Shown here in pieces: positions 1 through 5,163 of a stretch of 10,640 nt of DNA. Location of the stretch: positions 1-10,640 of the forward strand of contig DASXSE010000071.1 in NCBI GenBank assembly GCA_036506175.1, read 5' to 3'. The translations under genes and the position numbers were made by a program. The notes under the pieces are model-generated. The model was not told where the DNA came from and did no database searches. It saw only the letters and a list, made by a program, of their open reading frames with translations. Position 1 is the stretch's first letter; every line of letters starts with the position of its first letter. This DNA comes from JAIBJP01 sp036506175. Its GTDB lineage: Bacteria > Actinomycetota > Thermoleophilia > Gaiellales > Gaiellaceae.

Positions 1-97
1 TGTGCTCAGTCCCGATGTAGTTGTGCTTGAGCGCGCGGGCTTCGTCTTGCGCGAGAACGACGACTTGTCGTGCCCTCTCGGTGAAGCGTTCGAACAA
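1..97 (-). CDS. clpC: ATP-dependent Clp protease ATPase subunit ClpC, N-terminal fragment (runs off the left edge)
   Basis: The minus strand reads MFERFTERARQVVVLAQDEA and then RALKHNYIGTEH before the edge. This is the start of the first Clp-N repeat of ClpC, the Hsp100 unfoldase that feeds ClpP. The start is TTG at 95-97, preceded by AGGA (minus strand, 105-108) with 7 nt of spacing. An in-frame TTG two codons upstream (101-103) sits too close to that site, and the known family begins MFERF. Only 32 residues are visible, so the AAA modules and even the family member cannot be confirmed. It could be another protein carrying a Clp-N domain, as at 3962-4552, but position downstream of lysS fits clpC. 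The upstream region is shared with the divergent CAP gene. Confidence 0.8.
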   Translation of the reverse strand, partial: MFERFTERARQVVVLAQDEARALKHNYIGTEH

Positions 98-104
98 CCG
101 CAAA

Positions 105-108
105 TCCT
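105..108 (-). promoter_or_regulatory. Ribosome binding site deciding the TTG start of clpC
   Basis: AGGA inside GGAAAGGA on the minus strand lies 7 nt before the TTG at 95-97 and only 1 nt before the alternative in-frame TTG at 101-103. It therefore supports the downstream TTG. Confidence 0.6.
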
Positions 109-129
109 TTCCGGCCGACTTCGGGACCT

Positions 130-135
130 ATCGTA
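130..135 (-). promoter_or_regulatory. Possible -10 element (TACGAT) for clpC
   Basis: TACGAT on the minus strand fits the actinobacterial TANNNT -10 pattern. It would start transcription near 123 and give a leader of about 26 nt before the clpC TTG. No convincing -35 is visible 16-18 nt upstream, so this is weak. Confidence 0.25.
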
Positions 136-164
136 GCTGACCGCCCAGAGGCTACTGAACAACC

Positions 165-202
165 GTCGGAGTGGCGATACTCACCCGTATCGGACGCTCG
201 AC
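165..202. promoter_or_regulatory. Interrupted inverted repeat between clpC and the CAP gene (candidate operator)
   Basis: The inner arms CGATAC (175-180) and GTATCG (187-192) surround 6 nt. Outer arms GTCG (165-168) and CGAC (199-202) fall on the same axis of symmetry. The site lies about 40 nt upstream of the putative clpC start point and 66 nt before the CAP start codon, so it could serve either gene. It matches no operator I can name. Confidence 0.35.
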
Positions 203-218
203 ACGTTTCCTCAAGTGG

Positions 219-250
219 CCCCATTCGGGGGACAGAAGGGCCTTCCCCCG
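219..250 (+). promoter_or_regulatory. Two mutually exclusive G/C hairpins before the CAP gene
   Basis: CGGGGG (226-231) can pair with CCCCCG (245-250). Part of the same G run (227-230) can instead pair with CCCC at 219-222 around the loop ATTC. The first hairpin has a partly palindromic 13-nt loop. No T tract follows, so it is not a classical terminator. Whether it is transcribed depends on an unknown start point. Confidence 0.3.
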
Positions 251-267
251 TGCCGACGTAAATAGGC

Positions 268-819
268 ATGAGGAGCTGGAAGGGGTCTGCTCGTGCCAAG
301 ACTCTCGTGGTCCTTCTCGCTGCGACCTGCGCACTCGTTTCCGCCGGCCAGGCAGTCGCCGCGACGATCACTCCCAAGGACGCCGTCGAGCCGGCTCTCG
401 TCACGCGGATCAACCACGTGCGCTCCCTCCACGGGCTTCCTGCGCTTCGCAGCGCATCCCTGCTTACCTCGGCCGCCACGCGCCACACGAACTCCATGGC
501 CAAGGTTGGCTACTTCCGCCACGAGCTTCGCTCCAACTCGACCTGGAAGTCGTTCGGAACCTGGATCCGCTGGTATTGGCCGGGGCCGGGATACAGCTCC
601 TGGACGGCCGGCGAGAACCTTGCGTGGGCCGCGCCCGATGCCACGCCGGGCCAGATCGTCACGTGGTGGATGAATAGCCCGGGGCATCGTGCGAATCTAC
701 TCGGCAAGTGGAAGTACGTGGGCGTGGCGATCGTCCACGTTACGGCGCCGGGTGGTTACTACCGCGACTACCCGGAAGTGACGATCGTGGCCGCCGAGTT
801 CGGCAAGCGGGCCTCCTGA
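268..819 (+). CDS. Secreted CAP-domain (SCP/PR1-like) protein
   Basis: This 183-residue protein begins with a basic n-region (RSWKGSARAK), a hydrophobic core and an AxA-type cleavage site near residue 32 (GQAVAA), so it is probably exported by Sec. The rest is a CAP domain of the bacterial YkwD type: helix with INHVRSLHGLPAL (48-60), FRHE (83-86), GENLAW (115-120) and NSPGHRANLL (136-145). H85, E116 and H140 occupy the usual CAP pocket positions. CAP domains are known in many extracellular proteins, but the biochemical role of the bacterial ones is mostly unknown. ATG 268 is forced because an in-frame TAA lies at 259-261. There is no good Shine-Dalgarno sequence. The gene stands alone, divergent from clpC and followed by GC-rich hairpins. 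Family assignment is firm; function is not. Confidence 0.88.
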   Translation: MRSWKGSARAKTLVVLLAATCALVSAGQAVAATITPKDAVEPALVTRINHVRSLHGLPALRSASLLTSAATRHTNSMAKVGYFRHELRSNSTWKSFGTWIRWYWPGPGYSSWTAGENLAWAAPDATPGQIVTWWMNSPGHRANLLGKWKYVGVAIVHVTAPGGYYRDYPEVTIVAAEFGKRAS

Positions 820-833
820 CGCGCTGGGCGGCT

Positions 834-860
834 CCGGCTACAGCCGGGCGTGGCCCGGCT
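834..860 (+). terminator. Overlapping GC-rich stem-loops after the CAP gene (possible terminator)
   Basis: An 8-bp perfect stem, AGCCGGGC (842-849) with GCCCGGCT (853-860), has a GTG loop and starts 23 nt after the CAP stop codon. A competing 5-bp stem, CCGGC (834-838) with GCCGG (843-847), shares its arm. No U tract follows. U-less hairpins have been proposed as terminators in actinobacteria, so the call is plausible but unproven. Confidence 0.4.
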
Positions 861-893
861 CCGCCGCCGGCCTGACGACGCTGGCTACAGGAT

Positions 894-909
894 GCGGCGC
901 GGGCGCCGC
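894..909. repeat. Second GC-rich hairpin in the CAP-glycosylase gap
   Basis: GCGGCG (894-899) and CGCCGC (904-909) form a 6-bp stem with loop CGGG, 34 nt after the hairpin at 842-860. It may add to termination or reinforce it. It could also be chance in such GC-rich DNA. Confidence 0.25.
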
Positions 910-915
910 CTCGCT

Positions 916-942
916 GTACTGACTACTGACCTGCGTACTGTC
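916..942 (+). repeat. TACTGAC direct repeats upstream of the glycosylase gene
   Basis: TACTGAC occurs twice in tandem (917-923, 924-930), followed by TACTGTC (936-942). The octamers GTACTGAC (916-923) and GTACTGTC (935-942) are the two strand versions of the half of the palindrome found at 2574-2586. The repeats lie 94-120 nt before the glycosylase start. They could be binding sites of a shared regulator; this is inference. Confidence 0.35.
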
Positions 943-1035
943 TCGGCGACGCCTCGCGGGCCTCCTTTGCCAACGTCGCCCCAGCGCGCCAGGATTCGCG
1001 GTCGTCCGCAGGCGCCTCCGTTAGTCTCCGGGCGC

Positions 1036-1923
1036 GTGGCACTCGAGACCACGATCGTCCCCAAGCCGCCCTATTCGCTTGCCCTCTCGGCCCGGATGAA
1101 GAGCGACGCCACGCGCTTTTTCCGTGACGGCGTGCTCACGATGGTTTTCGAAGTCGACGGCGCGCCGGCGCTCGCGCGCGTGTATCAGCGCTCGGACGGC
1201 AGCCTCGCGGTTCGCATCGAGGCGGACGGAAGGACGGCCGCTTTCGAGAAGGTCCGCTTCATCCTCGCGGCGGATGCCAGCCACACGCCCTTCCTCCTGC
1301 GCTTCGAGCGCGATCCGCTCATCGGCCCGGCGACGCGAGCGCTCGCGGGCTTGCGCCCATTGCGCACTGCCACCGTCACGCACGCGCTCCTCAAGGCCGT
1401 TTGCGGCCAGCTGATCCAAGCCAAGGCCGCCCGCCTGCTCGAGAACCGGCTCGTGCGCAAGGCGTCCACTGAGCACGCCGGTCTTCGCCTGCCGCCGGAG
1501 CGGAACACGTTCAGCCGCTTCACCCGCGCGGAACTGGCGCGGGACGGGCTCGTCTCGCGCAAGGCTTCGGCGCTGCTGCGGCTCACGCACGACTTCGACC
1601 CTGAGCGACTGCACGGCGTGGAAACCGCGGCCGCAGCAAGGCGGATCGAGCGCGAGCGCGGGCTCGGCCCCTGGTCGGCCGGAATGGTATGCCTCCACGG
1701 ACTCGGCCGCTACGAACACGGGCTCGAAGGAGACCTCGGCCTCATCAAGCTCTGCGCGGCCTTGCACGGACGTCCTGCGGACGTCGAGGACACGCAAGAG
1801 CTGCTCGAGCCGTACGGCGAGTGGGCCGGCCTGGCGAGCGTCTTTCTACTCGCCTCGTTTCCGAAGAACCCACGAGGCAGGCCGAAGGCCCGCCGAAATA
1901 TTGCTTTCAGTTACGGCTCTTAG
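1036..1923 (+). CDS. DNA-3-methyladenine glycosylase, AlkA-like (HhH-GPD superfamily)
   Basis: This 295-residue protein resembles AlkA-type glycosylases, which excise alkylated bases in base excision repair. An N-terminal beta domain (about 10-75, YSLALSARM then FFRDGVLTMVF) is followed by the all-helical HhH-GPD fold (about 110-275). The hairpin with its GPW signature is LGPWSAG (210-216), and the following EGDLGL (231-236) holds the expected catalytic Asp, D233. No Lys of the OGG1/Nth type is seen at the hairpin, so it is probably monofunctional. The frame is open from a GTG at 850, but residues encoded before 1036 are low-complexity and cover hairpins, so I chose GTG 1036. ATG 1096 would cut a conserved strand. 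No clear Shine-Dalgarno sequence supports the start. Its last 17 bp overlap the end of the convergent LPXTG gene. Confidence 0.82.
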   Translation: MALETTIVPKPPYSLALSARMKSDATRFFRDGVLTMVFEVDGAPALARVYQRSDGSLAVRIEADGRTAAFEKVRFILAADASHTPFLLRFERDPLIGPATRALAGLRPLRTATVTHALLKAVCGQLIQAKAARLLENRLVRKASTEHAGLRLPPERNTFSRFTRAELARDGLVSRKASALLRLTHDFDPERLHGVETAAAARRIERERGLGPWSAGMVCLHGLGRYEHGLEGDLGLIKLCAALHGRPADVEDTQELLEPYGEWAGLASVFLLASFPKNPRGRPKARRNIAFSYGS

Positions 1924-2554
1924 GACTGAAGAGCACGAAAAGCCGGTCTACTCTCGGGCGCCCAGATCGCAGAGCCAGGCCCGCGAACGCCAGCAGCGCA
2001 CCGCCGAGAATGAACCCGAGCGCCGGAAGCCCAGTGAACGGAAGGTCTTCCGGGGCCTGGGCTGATGCGGTTTCGGTTGCGACTCCAGAGCCCTCGTCGG
2101 GAGCCTTTGCGTCCGGCTGCGGTGCCTGGTTCGGTTCGCGTCCCGCAGGCCGCCCCGGACAGCCGTCCACGTAGACGAAGTCGTCGTGGTGCCTGAAGTG
2201 ACCGTTCATCACGCCCATGACGTCAGGCGAGATGACGATGTAGCCCGAGCCGGTGCGATGGCAGATCGTCACGTGGTTGTGGCGGGCCACGGCTCCCGGC
2301 GGAGACGCCTTTGGTGTCGAGGTGACGGCCGCCGCAGCTCTCTCCGCCCGAGCGGACGGCTTCGCGTGAACGGTGACGGTCGCCAAAGAACTGGAGAGCT
2401 GCGGCGTCGCGGCCTGGTTCTTGGCCTTGCCTTTCGCCCATGCGTGCCCTTTCCCCTGGTGGCCCCCCGCAGCCGGATAGGCGCCGCCCGCGGCCGTAGC
2501 CGCTGCGAAAAGCCCAACGAGCACCAGGCAGGACGCCCTGCCGCAACGCCGCAT
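1907..2554 (-). CDS. Sortase-anchored surface protein with an ICHxTGS domain and LPFTG motif
   Basis: This 215-residue protein has an N-terminal signal peptide (about 1-28, ending near GGAYPAAG), an Ala/Lys-rich spacer, and a compact Cys/His domain at about 92-133: HNHVTICHRTGSG (92-104), NGHFRHHDD (117-125) and GCPG (131-134), with C98 and C132. An acidic Pro-rich linker leads to LPFTG (171-175), a hydrophobic segment (about 176-196) and a basic tail, so it should be anchored to the cell wall by a sortase. I recall similar ICHxTGS...GHxxHxxD modules in surface proteins of Thermoleophilia-like actinobacteria, but know no name or function. The clustered His, Cys and Asp could bind metal; that is inference. 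The start ATG follows a purine-rich GGGGGAGAGCA. It lies 64 nt after lysS and has its own candidate promoter. Confidence 0.8.
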   Translation of the reverse strand: MRRCGRASCLVLVGLFAAATAAGGAYPAAGGHQGKGHAWAKGKAKNQAATPQLSSSLATVTVHAKPSARAERAAAAVTSTPKASPPGAVARHNHVTICHRTGSGYIVISPDVMGVMNGHFRHHDDFVYVDGCPGRPAGREPNQAPQPDAKAPDEGSGVATETASAQAPEDLPFTGLPALGFILGGALLAFAGLALRSGRPRVDRLFVLFSPKSRN

Positions 2555-2573
2555 TGCTCTCCCCCTCTCCCCT

Positions 2574-2586
2574 GTACTGACAGTAC
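2574..2586. promoter_or_regulatory. Perfect palindrome GTACTG-A-CAGTAC (candidate operator)
   Basis: The 13-bp perfect dyad lies 19 nt upstream of the ATG of the LPXTG gene. It overlaps the putative -10 of that gene, so a bound repressor would block polymerase. It is too small and badly placed for an intrinsic terminator of lysS. The half-site recurs at 916-942. Confidence 0.45.
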
Positions 2587-2607
2587 GGAGGATTGAGCAG
2601 ATTGCAA
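2580..2607 (-). promoter_or_regulatory. Putative promoter of the LPXTG gene
   Basis: On the minus strand, TTGCAA (2602-2607) and TACTGT (2580-2585) are separated by 16 nt. Transcription would begin near 2573 with a leader of about 18 nt. TACTGT fits the TANNNT pattern, while TTGCAA matches TTGACA at 4 of 6 positions. The short gap after lysS also permits read-through. Confidence 0.35.
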
Positions 2608-2618
2608 GAGGTTTCGAC

Positions 2619-3965
2619 CTATTCGGTTGGGCGCAGTGTCGGGAACAGGATCACGTCCCGGATCGTGTCCCTCCCCGTGAGCACCATGGCCAGCCGGTCG
2701 ATCCCGAGGCCGAGCCCGCCCGTCGGCGGCATGCCGTAGGAAAGCGCCTCGATGTAGTCCGGGTCGTCGCCGCCAAGCTCCGCGAAGCGCGTCGCCTGCT
2801 CGTGGGAATCGTTCAGCTCCGAGTAGGCATTCCCGAGCTCAGCGCCTCCGACGAAATATTCGAAGCGCTCGACGATGCCCTCTTCGCCCTCCTTGCGCCG
2901 CGCGAGCGGAGAGAGCTCGACCGGATAGTCGAAGACGATTGTCGGCTCGACCAGCTTCGGCTCGACGATGTGGCTGAGCGCGTGGTCGACGAGCTGACCC
3001 CAGGTTTCGTCGCGACCGGTGTCGACGTCGCGCACCTGCAGACGCCGGCGTAGGTCGTCGGCGTCGGGGGTCCAGACGCCTTCCTCCTCGAGAGCGTCGA
3101 TCAGCTTGAGGCGTCGCCACGGAGCCTTCAGGTCGATCTCCTGCCCGCGGAAGGTGACCTGCGTCGTGCCGATCGTTTCCTGGGCGACCGTGGCGACCAG
3201 ATCCTCGATCCGCGCCATCGTGTCCTCGTAGTCGGCGTAGGCCTCGTACCACTCGAGCATCGTGAACTCGGGTTGGTGCTTGTAGGAGACGCTCTCGTTG
3301 CGGAAGTCCTTGCCGATTTCGTACACCTTGTCGAGACCCCCGACGATGAGCCGCTTCAGGTACAGCTCGTCCGCGATCCGCAGGTAGAGATCCGCTTCTA
3401 GCTCGTTCGAGTGGGTGACAAACGGCTCAGCGAGCGCGCCTCCGTAGCGCGGCTGGAGGATCGGCGTCTCGACTTCCACGAAGCCGCGCTCGTCCAGGTA
3501 GCGGCGGATGGCGGTCACCATCCGCGTCCTGATGAGGAAAGCGGCACGTGTCTCCTCGTTTACGAGGAGATCCAGGTAGCGCTTGCGGTAGCGCGTCTCG
3601 GCCTCGACGAGCCCGTGAAAGGTGTCCGGCAGCGGTCGCTTGGTCTTGGCGAGCAGCTGGAGCTCGTCGACGGTCAAGGACGGCTCGCCGCGCTTGGTCT
3701 TCGAGGGGACGCCTGCGACTCCGACGATGTCGCCGAGGTCGACGTCCACCGCACCGGCACGGTCAGCCGAACACAGGAGCTGAATCTGGCCCGACCGGTC
3801 GACGAGGTCGAGAAAGACAAGACCGCCATGACCGCGTCTCCCCAGCACGCGACCCGCGAGGCGGCGGCTCTCGCCGCTTTCACCACCCGCCTCGAGCTGC
3901 CCGGCTTCCGCCCGAACCGCCGCGATCTCATCCCGGTCGGGGAAGCGATGCGGGAGCTCGCTCAC
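2619..3965 (-). CDS. lysS: Lysyl-tRNA synthetase, class II
   Basis: LysRS charges tRNA-Lys with lysine for translation in the cytosol. The 448 residues include an N-terminal OB-fold anticodon-binding domain (about 34-105, with FLDLVDRSGQIQLL) and the class II catalytic domain. Motif 1 covers the region around RGFVEVETPIL (160-170), motif 2 is FRNESVSYKHQPEF (221-234), and motif 3 is GLGLGIDRLAM (417-427). RPLPDTFHGL (110-119) and LSPLARR (351-357) are LysRS signatures. It is about 55 residues shorter than E. coli LysS, from a short N-terminal extension and a trimmed catalytic insertion. GTG 3963-3965 is chosen because it overlaps the upstream stop as GTGA, and the frame upstream gives unrelated residues. 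It is the last gene of a greA - Clp-N - lysS unit. Confidence 0.95.
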   Translation of the reverse strand: MSELPHRFPDRDEIAAVRAEAGQLEAGGESGESRRLAGRVLGRRGHGGLVFLDLVDRSGQIQLLCSADRAGAVDVDLGDIVGVAGVPSKTKRGEPSLTVDELQLLAKTKRPLPDTFHGLVEAETRYRKRYLDLLVNEETRAAFLIRTRMVTAIRRYLDERGFVEVETPILQPRYGGALAEPFVTHSNELEADLYLRIADELYLKRLIVGGLDKVYEIGKDFRNESVSYKHQPEFTMLEWYEAYADYEDTMARIEDLVATVAQETIGTTQVTFRGQEIDLKAPWRRLKLIDALEEEGVWTPDADDLRRRLQVRDVDTGRDETWGQLVDHALSHIVEPKLVEPTIVFDYPVELSPLARRKEGEEGIVERFEYFVGGAELGNAYSELNDSHEQATRFAELGGDDPDYIEALSYGMPPTGGLGLGIDRLAMVLTGRDTIRDVILFPTLRPTE

Positions 3966-4552
3966 AGGCCCCAGATCGCCCAGCCGATGAGGATTCCAAT
4001 GCCGAGCGAGACGCCGAACAGGACCCATCCTCCCAAAAGCGCCATCGGGGGCCGCGAGCGTGGAAGGGCCGGCGGGAGGTCCTCCTCGCCGGGGACCGCA
4101 CGAGTTCCAAACCGCGCTTGTCCGCCCAACGTCTGCATGACCGCCGCACGGATTCGCTCGGCATCGACGTCGAACTCGAGGAGAACGCGCTCAGCGACTC
4201 CTTCGCGCGTGTCGGCGACACCGAGGAGGATGTGCTCCGTCCCGATGTAGTTGCTCCCGAGGCTCCTGGCTTCACGAAGCGACATTTCGAGAGCCTTCTT
4301 CGCTCGCGGGGTGAACGGGATCTGTCCGCTCGCCACCTCGTCACCCTCCCCCACGACGCGGGCTATCTGGGCCCGCACTTCCTCGATCCTCACTCCGAGA
4401 TCGGCGAGCGCACGGGCCCCTAAGCCCTTTTCCTCGCGCAGCACCCCGAGCAGAAGGTGCTCAGTCCCGATGTAGTTGTGTTTGAGGTTGCGCGCCTCGT
4501 CCTGCGCGAGGACGACGACCTGGCGGGCTCTCTCGGTGAAGCGCTCGAACAA
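3962..4552 (-). CDS. Stand-alone double Clp-N domain protein with C-terminal membrane anchor
   Basis: This 196-residue protein has two Clp-N repeats, residues about 1-70 and 77-142, each with the NYIGTEH(L/I)LLGV signature (25-37 and 101-112). It has no Walker A, AAA module or ClpP loop. A Pro-rich linker (155-170) leads to a hydrophobic helix at 170-196 that ends the protein, so it is probably tail-anchored with the Clp-N domains in the cytosol. In ClpC the Clp-N domain binds adaptors and substrates. This protein may recruit ClpC clients or adaptors to the membrane, or act as a decoy; both are inference. The TTG start (4550-4552) mirrors that of clpC, and residues 1-32 differ from ClpC at one position. 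A longer frame reaches 4828 but overlaps greA with Arg/Ser-rich nonsense. It lies 19 nt after greA and overlaps lysS by 4 nt. Confidence 0.85.
   Translation of the reverse strand: MFERFTERARQVVVLAQDEARNLKHNYIGTEHLLLGVLREEKGLGARALADLGVRIEEVRAQIARVVGEGDEVASGQIPFTPRAKKALEMSLREARSLGSNYIGTEHILLGVADTREGVAERVLLEFDVDAERIRAAVMQTLGGQARFGTRAVPGEEDLPPALPRSRPPMALLGGWVLFGVSLGIGILIGWAIWGL
4231..4479 (-). repeat. Internal Clp-N repeat visible in DNA
   Basis: The stretch TGCTC(A/C)GTCCCGATGTAGTTG occurs at 4233-4253 and 4459-4479 and again at 4-24 in clpC. It encodes NYIGTEH on the minus strand. It marks the two Clp-N repeats of the membrane protein and the first repeat of clpC. Strong protein constraint may explain part of the conservation. 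Confidence 0.6.
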
Positions 4553-4571
4553 GCGGCGCGAGCCTAACGGC

Positions 4572-5045
4572 TCACGCTGCCTTGATGTCCATGATCTTGA
4601 ACTTGAGCGAGCCGCGCGGCGCGACCACCTCGACCGTCTCGCCTTTCTTGTGGCCGATGATCGCGCGGCCGACGGGCGACTCGTTCGAGAGCTTGTGCTC
4701 CGCGGGATTGGCCTCGGCGGAGCCAACGATGTGGTACTCGATCGTCTCCTTGGCGTCCATGTCGCGGAGGCGAACCTTCGTCCCGACCGCGACGACGCCG
4801 GTCGGGATCTCCTTCTTGTTGACGACACGCGCGCTCTTCAGGCGCTCTTCGAGCGTGGCGATCCGGTGCTCGAGCATCGCCTGCTCGTTCTTCGCATCGT
4901 CGTACTCGGAGTTCTCGGCGATGTCGCCGAACTCGCGCGCCTGCTTGATGCGCTCGGCAACCTCGCGGCGCTTGACCGTCGAAAGGTGCTCGATCTCAGC
5001 CTTGAGCTTTTCGTGGCCTTCGGCCGTGAGAATTACTTCTTTCAA
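4572..5045 (-). CDS. greA: Transcription elongation factor GreA
   Basis: GreA rescues backtracked RNA polymerase by inserting its coiled coil into the secondary channel and stimulating RNA cleavage. The 157 residues match the family length (158 in E. coli). The N-terminal antiparallel coiled coil (about 1-75) carries the tip GDIAENSEYDDAKNEQ (40-55), with the acidic residues D41 and E44 at the same numbers as in E. coli. The C-terminal FKBP-like domain (about 80-157) has SPVGRAIIGHKKGETVEV. The TTG start at 5043-5045 has GGAGG five nt upstream; the neighbouring GTG (5046-5048) would be only 2 nt from it, and family alignment fits TTG. It is the first gene of a minus-strand unit with the Clp-N protein and lysS, and is divergent from dusB. 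Confidence 0.96.
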   Translation of the reverse strand: MKEVILTAEGHEKLKAEIEHLSTVKRREVAERIKQAREFGDIAENSEYDDAKNEQAMLEHRIATLEERLKSARVVNKKEIPTGVVAVGTKVRLRDMDAKETIEYHIVGSAEANPAEHKLSNESPVGRAIIGHKKGETVEVVAPRGSLKFKIMDIKAA

Positions 5046-5050
5046 CACTG

Positions 5051-5055
5051 CCTCC
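5051..5055 (-). promoter_or_regulatory. Shine-Dalgarno GGAGG of greA, deciding a TTG start
   Basis: GGAGG on the minus strand is 5 nt from TTG 5043-5045 and 2 nt from GTG 5046-5048. Spacing favours TTG, in agreement with GreA numbering. Confidence 0.7.
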
Positions 5056-5076
5056 AATGGTCCCCGGATATGCAAC

Positions 5077-5096
5077 ACGGTGCCCAAAGGCACCGT
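5077..5096 (-). promoter_or_regulatory. Hairpin in the greA leader
   Basis: ACGGTGCC (5077-5084, plus strand) and GGCACCGT (5089-5096) form an 8-bp perfect stem around a 4-nt loop. It lies 31 nt before the greA start codon, downstream of the likely -10 at 5107-5112, so it should be in the mRNA leader. No U tract follows. Possible roles are mRNA stability, attenuation or translational control. Confidence 0.4.
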
Positions 5097-5106
5097 CGCG
5101 GCGGAC

Positions 5107-5112
5107 ATATTA
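5107..5112 (-). promoter_or_regulatory. Possible -10 element (TAATAT) for greA
   Basis: TAATAT on the minus strand matches TATAAT at 4 positions and fits TANNNT. It would give a leader of about 55 nt. A perfect TTGACA lies at 5120-5125 on the same strand but only 7 nt away, too close to be its -35 partner. The promoter is therefore not settled. Confidence 0.35.
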
Positions 5113-5148
5113 CCGACGCTGTCAAGCGGAAAACGTTCGGCGCCCCGG

Positions 5149-5154
5149 TACCAT
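5149..5154 (+). promoter_or_regulatory. Possible -10 element (TACCAT) for dusB
   Basis: TACCAT fits TANNNT and ends 9 nt before the dusB ATG. Transcription from it would start at or just before the start codon, giving a leaderless or nearly leaderless mRNA. This agrees with the absence of a Shine-Dalgarno sequence. No clear -35 is seen. Confidence 0.3.
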
Positions 5155-5163
5155 TCCCTCCTT

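Noticed and set aside
142..152. CGCCCAGAGGC as a ClgR box upstream of clpC
   Set aside because: It misses the final GCG of the CGCYNANRGCG core as I remember it, so the match is not convincing.
211..215. CTCAAG-like word as half of an HspR (HAIR) site
   Set aside because: Only one half is present; no partner CTTGAGT lies at the required 7-nt spacing.
850..1035. 62-residue N-terminal extension of the glycosylase from GTG 850
   Set aside because: It is Arg/Pro-rich, covers GC hairpins and repeats, and matches nothing in AlkA-like proteins; GTG 1036 gives a normal N-terminus.
1907..1923. 17-bp convergent overlap of the glycosylase and LPXTG genes
   Set aside because: Short tail-to-tail overlaps are ordinary in compact genomes.
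4553..4828. Upstream extension of the Clp-N protein in the same frame
   Set aside because: It overlaps greA in another frame and encodes Arg/Ser-rich residues; the TTG at 4550-4552 matches the ClpC start.
5120..5125. Perfect TTGACA on the minus strand as the greA -35
   Set aside because: The only good -10 (5107-5112) is 7 nt away, and nothing resembling a -10 lies at 16-19 nt.
4476..5163. Long plus-strand frames running into dusB
   Set aside because: They are antisense to greA and the Clp-N gene; only the part from ATG 5164 is DusB.
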